DNA from: Candidatus Nanopelagicales bacterium
GTDB lineage: Bacteria; Actinomycetota; Actinomycetes; S36-B12; UBA10799
Direction of reading: 5' to 3'
Assembly (NCBI GenBank): GCA_030699055.1
Contig: JAUYKX010000355.1
Span: 1 to 7,919, forward strand
DNA: 7,919 nt
Numbering within the stretch: the stretch's first letter is position 1; each line of letters starts with the position of its first letter. The notes beneath the pieces are model-generated. The model did not search any database, had not been told where the DNA came from, and was given only the letters and a program-made list of their open reading frames with translations. Positions 4,063 to 7,919 of this stretch are shown here, one piece after another. The position numbers were made by a program, and so were the translations under genes.

Positions 4063-7000
4063 TCAGGCCTTGCCGATGGAGATCCGGAGACCGAGTTCGA
4101 TTGAATGGGCGAGCCATTCGCTTCCGTCCCTCGACGGGTGGACCTCTTTTTCGGGTGGTTCATCGGAACTGACGGCCAGCACCTCATCGGAGATCGTGCG
4201 CAAATGTTGGCGCATGGCGGATGCCGTCGAATCCTGAGCCGACCAGGCCAGGTGTATGCGATCGGTAACTTCCAGGCCAGCGTCTTTTCGAGCCTGTTGG
4301 ATGAAACGAACGACCTCCCGGGCCAAGCCGAGTTCGATCAGATCGCGGGTCAAAGTCAGGTCGAGCGCCAAAGCCTCGCCTTGGCTCGACGCCACCGACC
4401 AGCCCTCGCGCGGGGTCTCGGTAATGATGACGTCTTCCGGCGTGATGTCGACGCGTCTGCCGTCCACAACGAATACCGCGGCCGCCGATTCGGCCAGCTC
4501 ATCACGCAGTTCCCTCGGATCCGCCTGGCCGATTTCCTTGGCCACCAGAGGCGTCAAACCACCCAGCCGGCGACCCAGGTTTCGGAAGTTCGCCTTGACC
4601 GAAACATCCACCAATTCGCCGGAATCGGCACCCAGCCGGGCGAAGGACAAGACGTTGATTTCTTCACCCAGTTCGTCGATCAGATCGGCCGGAAGTGAAT
4701 CCCACCCCGGCGCACTCACCAGGCCCCGACCAAGTGGTTGCCGGGTCTTGGTGCGGGAGCTGGCTCGTGCGGCCCGGCCGAGTTCCACCAAGCGGCGAAC
4801 CAACTCCATTTGCTTCAACAGACCGGGATCGAGCAGTGCTTCATCGACGTCCGGCCAGTCGCTGAGATGAACTGAATCGGGGGCTGAGTTCTCCGATGTG
4901 GTGATCAGATCAGCCCAAAGACGGTCGGCGATGAACGGGGTGAACGGAGCCATCAACTGCAGTGCGGTTCGGACGCACTCGTGCAACGTAGCCAAGGCGG
5001 CAAGATTGCCATCCCAGAACCGACGCCTCGTCCGTCGGACATACCAGTTCGACAGGTCATCGATGAATGTGGCCAGCAACCGACCGGCCTTCTGGGTGTC
5101 GAAACCGTCCAAGGCCAACTGGACATCGGCCACGAGTTGATGAACCCGGGCCAGTGCCCACCGGTCCATGGCGGGTCGATCAGGGGGCGCCGGAACGCCC
5201 TCCACTCCCGGATGAAAAGCGGCGATCCGACCGTACAGAGACAGAAATGAAGCCGTGCTCCACAGAGTGCGCAGCGTCGTCCGGGCCGCTTCTTCGATCG
5301 CCTGATGACTCACCCGTCGGCCCTGCCAAGGTGATCCGGCGGCGAGCATGAACCACCGCACCGCATCCGCCCCGTGTTCGTCCATCAAGGGGACCGGTTC
5401 GAGGACATTGCCCAGGTGCTTGCTCATCTTCCGACCCTCGGCATCCAGGATGTGTCCGAGGCACAGCACGTCGCGGTACGCCGACTCGTCGAAAACCAGT
5501 ACTCCGATGGCCATCAACGTGTAGAACCAGCCGCGAGTCTGATCAATCGCCTCGCAAATGAAGTCCGCCGGATACTGGGATCGGAAGGCTGCCTCGTTTC
5601 GGTGTGGGTACCCCCACTGGGCGAAGGGCATGGCGCCCGAGTCGTACCAGCAGTCGATCACTTCGGGAACCCGCAGCGCGACCTCGGGACAGTGAGGGCA
5701 ATCAATCGACACTTCATCGACGAAAGGCCGGTGCGGGTCCAGATAGGTCAGATCCCGTCCCGCCAATTGACCCAGTTCGGCGAGTGAACCCACGCAGGTC
5801 AGGTGTCCTTCCGGACAGCGCCAAATCGGCAGCGGAGTGCCCCAGTAGCGATTGCGCGAAAGCGCCCAGTCGACGTTGTTGCGCAGCCAGTCCCCGAATC
5901 GACCCCACTTGATGGTCTCCGGGTACCAATTGGTGTTGTCGTTGGCCGCCAACAGGCGATCCGCCACGGCAGTTGTCCGGATGTACCAAGACGGTTGGGC
6001 GTAGTAGATCAACGGAGTGTGACAGCGCCAGCAGTGCGGGTACGCATGCTCGTAGCTTTCGCAGCGGAACAGCAGGCCTCGCCCGCGAAGGTCATCAATG
6101 ATCGTGCGGTCGGCATCCTTGAAGAAGACGCCGCCGATCAGCGCCAATCCGGTTTCGAAGGTTCCGTCGGCACGAACAGGGTTGACGACTGGCAGGCCGC
6201 CCGCTCGGCAAGCCGCCAAGTCATCGGCGCCGAAGGCCGGAGCCAGGTGTACCAGCCCGGTGCCGTCATCAATGGTGACGAAATCGGCGGCCAGTACCAG
6301 ATGGGAGTCCGGAATCTCGATCAAGTCGAACGGTCGGCGATAGCGTGTTCCCACCAGGCGTGAACCGGCAATGCCGTCCACCAACACCTCATGATCGGGG
6401 CCGAGGGCCGATTCAGCCAGCGAAGCCGCGACGACGAGCAAATCACCCGACCCAGCGCGAGCGATCACGTATTCGGCGTTGACGTTCACCGCCACGGCCG
6501 TGTTCGAGATCAAGGTCCACGGGGTGGTGGTCCAAACCAGCAGGCTCAGGTCCGGGAACTGGGGGTAGTCGTCGGCGAGAGGTCCGGAGGTCACGGGTAG
6601 GCGGACCAGAACGGAAGGATCGGAAACGTCCTCATAGCCTTGGGCTACCTCATGCTCCGACAGGCTGGTTCCACAACGCGGGCAGTAGGGCGCAACGCGA
6701 TGATCTTCCGCCAGCAGGCCCGCATCGAAAATCTGCTTCAACGACCACCAAACGCTCTCGATGTAGGTCGGTGACATGGTCCAGTAAGCATCATCGAGAT
6801 CAACCCAGTAACCCATCCGGTCGGTCATCGACGCGAACAAGTCGACGTGTCGGCGGACGGACTCGCGGCAACGGGCGTTGAATTCGGCGATCCCGTAGGC
6901 CTCGATGTCCTGTTTTCCCGAGAACCCGAGTTCGCGCTCCACGGCCAACTCGACGGGCAGTCCGTGGCAGTCCCAGCCCGCTCGGCGCGGAACGTGGAAA

Positions 7001-7242
7001 CCCCGCATCGTCTTGTAGCGGGGGAACACGTCCTTGAACACGCGGGCCTCGACGTGGTGGGTGCCCGGCGTGCCGTTCGCCGTTGGCGGGCCTTCGTAGA
7101 AGACCCATTCAGGAGCATCCTGCGTGCGGCGCAGGGTCCGATGAAAGACGCGGTTCTCGGCCCAGTCCCGCAGGATCTGTCGCTCCATTGCCGGCAGGTC
7201 GATGTGGGGCGGCACTTCCAGGTAACCCGGTTCGGTGTTCAT
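4063..7242 (-). CDS. ileS: Isoleucyl-tRNA synthetase, IleRS2-like, with GTHH signature
   Basis: This enzyme charges tRNA-Ile with isoleucine using ATP and hydrolyses mis-activated valine. The product is 1059 aa, usual for actinobacteria, starting MNTEPGYLEVPPHIDLPAMERQIL. The signature that is HIGH in most class I enzymes reads GTHH at residues 60-63 (G-x-H-H). The second signature is KMSKH at 605-609. The CP1 editing domain is present, with the Thr-rich peptide TTTPWTLISNTAV (238-250) and DGTGLVHLAPAFGADD (326-341). Cysteine pairs YCPRC (187-191) and HCWRC (403-407) are probable zinc sites. The WYVRRTRRRFWDG region begins the anticodon-binding part. The start has no clear ribosome binding site; TAACCT lies eight bases before the ATG, which would suit a leaderless transcript. 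The open frame runs upstream to 7674, but that part is antisense to the dksA-like gene and has shadow composition. The gene is inverted relative to its neighbours, unlike the usual order. No T-box leader is visible. Confidence 0.97.
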   Translation of the reverse strand: MNTEPGYLEVPPHIDLPAMERQILRDWAENRVFHRTLRRTQDAPEWVFYEGPPTANGTPGTHHVEARVFKDVFPRYKTMRGFHVPRRAGWDCHGLPVELAVERELGFSGKQDIEAYGIAEFNARCRESVRRHVDLFASMTDRMGYWVDLDDAYWTMSPTYIESVWWSLKQIFDAGLLAEDHRVAPYCPRCGTSLSEHEVAQGYEDVSDPSVLVRLPVTSGPLADDYPQFPDLSLLVWTTTPWTLISNTAVAVNVNAEYVIARAGSGDLLVVAASLAESALGPDHEVLVDGIAGSRLVGTRYRRPFDLIEIPDSHLVLAADFVTIDDGTGLVHLAPAFGADDLAACRAGGLPVVNPVRADGTFETGLALIGGVFFKDADRTIIDDLRGRGLLFRCESYEHAYPHCWRCHTPLIYYAQPSWYIRTTAVADRLLAANDNTNWYPETIKWGRFGDWLRNNVDWALSRNRYWGTPLPIWRCPEGHLTCVGSLAELGQLAGRDLTYLDPHRPFVDEVSIDCPHCPEVALRVPEVIDCWYDSGAMPFAQWGYPHRNEAAFRSQYPADFICEAIDQTRGWFYTLMAIGVLVFDESAYRDVLCLGHILDAEGRKMSKHLGNVLEPVPLMDEHGADAVRWFMLAAGSPWQGRRVSHQAIEEAARTTLRTLWSTASFLSLYGRIAAFHPGVEGVPAPPDRPAMDRWALARVHQLVADVQLALDGFDTQKAGRLLATFIDDLSNWYVRRTRRRFWDGNLAALATLHECVRTALQLMAPFTPFIADRLWADLITTSENSAPDSVHLSDWPDVDEALLDPGLLKQMELVRRLVELGRAARASSRTKTRQPLGRGLVSAPGWDSLPADLIDELGEEINVLSFARLGADSGELVDVSVKANFRNLGRRLGGLTPLVAKEIGQADPRELRDELAESAAAVFVVDGRRVDITPEDVIITETPREGWSVASSQGEALALDLTLTRDLIELGLAREVVRFIQQARKDAGLEVTDRIHLAWSAQDSTASAMRQHLRTISDEVLAVSSDEPPEKEVHPSRDGSEWLAHSIELGLRISIGKA

Positions 7243-7292
7243 CGCCGTAAAGGTTATCCGCGCCCCTCCGTGGCCGAACGGCCTCGTCGGAT

Positions 7293-7315
7293 CCCGGGGC
7301 GGAGTCCGCCTCGGG
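7293..7315. repeat. 23-bp palindrome in the divergent ileS/dksA-like promoter region
   Basis: CCCGGGGCGGA (7293-7303) and TCCGCCTCGGG (7305-7315) are reverse complements except for one G:T position, around a single central G at 7304. The right arm ends exactly where the predicted -35 box of the dksA-like gene begins. It could be a regulator's operator, or fold as a hairpin in an ileS leader RNA. Confidence 0.8.
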
Positions 7316-7344
7316 TTGAGCACCGGCGGGCGGACGGGTACGGT
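7316..7344 (+). promoter_or_regulatory. Candidate promoter of the dksA-like gene
   Basis: TTGAGC (7316-7321) and TACGGT (7339-7344) are 17 bases apart, matching primary-sigma spacing with four of six and three of six consensus bases. Transcription would start near 7351, giving a leader of roughly 46 bases before ATG 7397. This would also drive lspA downstream. Confidence 0.45.
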
Positions 7345-7396
7345 CTGCCAGACTGACGGCTTACCGAAACATCCGGCGACTGGGAATGGACAAGTG

Positions 7397-7783
7397 ATGG
7401 CGTTGAAGGATGCCGATCCCGGGCTGACGCCCCACGATCTTGAGGCGATCAGGCGGCAATTGATTGCTGATCGCGATCGTCTTCTGGCGGAGGTGTCGGC
7501 GACGGAGAGCGAGATCGCCGGGCTGGTTGCCGACAGTGGCGACGGGTCAGGCGATGACCTGGTGGACGCGGGATCCAAAGCTTTCGAGCGCGAACACGAG
7601 ATGGCCCTGGCGGATGTGGCCCGAGACTCTCTGCTCCAGGTCACCCGGGCACTGGGTCGACTCGATGACAACACCTACGGAGACTGCGAGACCTGCGGGA
7701 AACCGATTAGTCGTGAACGACTGCTGGCTTTCCCCCGGGCCACGCAGTGCCTGGCCTGCAAGGCTGCCGAGGAGCGAGGCTGA
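7397..7783 (+). CDS. DksA/TraR family C4 zinc-finger transcription factor
   Basis: DksA/TraR proteins reach into the RNA polymerase secondary channel with a coiled-coil and modulate initiation, in some bacteria together with (p)ppGpp. ATG 7397 gives 128 aa; the immediately preceding GTG 7394 is a possible alternative and the upstream purine signal (GGGA/GGA) is weak. The N-terminal part (about 11-45 and 65-92) is predicted coiled-coil (LEAIRRQLIADRDRLLAEV). The intervening turn has the acidic DSGDGSGDDLVDAG (46-59), at the place of the acidic tip in DksA. The zinc finger is CETC at 97-100 and CLAC at 118-121, a C-x2-C-x17-C-x2-C pattern with all four cysteines, and GKPISRERLLAFPRAT between them is family-typical. 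In many actinobacteria this gene lies between ileS and lspA, as it does here, but ileS is divergent in this window. Whether it truly acts like E. coli DksA is unknown. Confidence 0.9.
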   Translation: MALKDADPGLTPHDLEAIRRQLIADRDRLLAEVSATESEIAGLVADSGDGSGDDLVDAGSKAFEREHEMALADVARDSLLQVTRALGRLDDNTYGDCETCGKPISRERLLAFPRATQCLACKAAEERG

Positions 7784-7818
7784 ACGGCGAGTCGGTTCTG
7801 TGCGGGAGTGACGGCCGC

Positions 7819-7919
7819 GTGGACCCGGGTGGTGATCCGTCGACACCGAGCGATCATTCGCTACGAAGGTTTCTACTGATCTTCGCCGTAATGGGTGTGA
7901 TCGTGTTGATTGATCAAGT
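7819..7919 (+). CDS. lspA: Lipoprotein signal peptidase LspA, N-terminal fragment
   Basis: LspA is a membrane aspartic protease that removes signal peptides from diacylglyceryl-modified prolipoproteins. Only about 33 codons lie before the window ends. GTG 7819 is ten bases after GGGAG (7804-7808). The product has a hydrophilic N-terminus (MDPGGDPSTPSDHSLRRF) followed by the first membrane helix (LLIFAVMGVIVLIDQ), whose D-Q ending fits the conserved end of the first LspA helix. The position behind the dksA-like gene, 35 bases away on the same strand, matches the common actinobacterial order. The catalytic aspartates lie beyond the window, so the call rests on the helix and the context. Confidence 0.7.
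   Translation, partial: MDPGGDPSTPSDHSLRRFLLIFAVMGVIVLIDQ

Larger units (their letters stand above)
7243..7396. promoter_or_regulatory. Divergent promoter region between ileS and the dksA-like gene
   Basis: These 154 bases must hold the start signals for both genes. Contents are a palindrome at 7293-7315, a second palindrome GGCCG-AA-CGGCC at 7272-7283, a forward promoter candidate at 7316-7344, and, on the minus strand, a possible -10 (TAACCT) at 7251-7256 just before ileS. The minus-strand copy contains no T-box-type GGTGG.ACCGCG motif. Confidence 0.6.

Noticed and set aside
4105..6363. Several forward frames across ileS
   Set aside because: They lie on the strand opposite a full-length, motif-complete synthetase and have shadow composition.
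7243..7396. T-box riboswitch before ileS
   Set aside because: No GGTGG.ACCGCG-type antiterminator/antisequestrator motif was found on the minus strand; only simple palindromes are present.
7243..7674. In-frame upstream extension of ileS by 144 codons
   Set aside because: It is antisense to the well-supported dksA-like gene, is rich in Ser/Arg as expected of a shadow frame, and is absent from IleRS proteins; homology starts at the ATG at 7242.

Overview
The window looks like chromosomal housekeeping DNA from a high-GC actinobacterium (Actinomycetota). The FtsZ has the conserved C-terminal peptide ending DVPDFLK. It is followed by yggS-sepF-yggT, and then by ileS, a DksA/TraR-type C4 zinc-finger gene and lspA, which is the usual actinobacterial gene neighbourhood downstream of ftsZ. 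GTG and TTG starts are common and each well-supported gene has a purine-rich ribosome binding site. I cannot resolve the genus. There are no rRNA or tRNA genes, CRISPR arrays, transposases or phage genes.

Layout. 1-88: the last codons of a membrane protein, probably a sodium:solute symporter. 200-517: a 105-residue protein with two membrane segments, probably the partner of that transporter. 518-800: a 283-base non-coding ftsZ leader with a promoter candidate and an inverted repeat. 801-3871: a same-strand cluster, ftsZ, yggS, sepF and yggT, which encodes the division ring GTPase, a PLP-homeostasis protein, the membrane anchor of the Z ring and a small YggT membrane protein. 3893-4060: a 55-codon frame I do not recognise, ending two bases before the stop of ileS. 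4063-7242: ileS on the minus strand. 7243-7396: the divergent promoter region, which contains a large palindrome. 7397-7783: the DksA/TraR-type regulator. 7819 to the end: the start of lspA (lipoprotein signal peptidase).

Compared with the common actinobacterial order (ftsQ, ftsZ, pgeF, yggS, sepF, yggT, divIVA, ileS, dksA-like, lspA, all in one direction), this locus is rearranged. No ftsQ lies directly upstream of ftsZ, pgeF is missing, divIVA is missing from its slot, and ileS is inverted so that it converges on yggT. The unrecognised small frame occupies the divIVA position.

The most unusual signals are structural. Two long inverted repeats lie inside the first 40 codons of yggS (11-bp arms, then 13-bp arms two bases apart), and a third large stem-loop fills the yggS-sepF gap. 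A 23-bp palindrome abuts the predicted -35 box of the dksA-like gene. The IleRS carries GTHH in place of HXGH, the altered signature associated with IleRS2-type mupirocin hyper-resistance. I see no convincing new defence or mobile system; the interest lies in the rearrangement and the post-transcriptional architecture.
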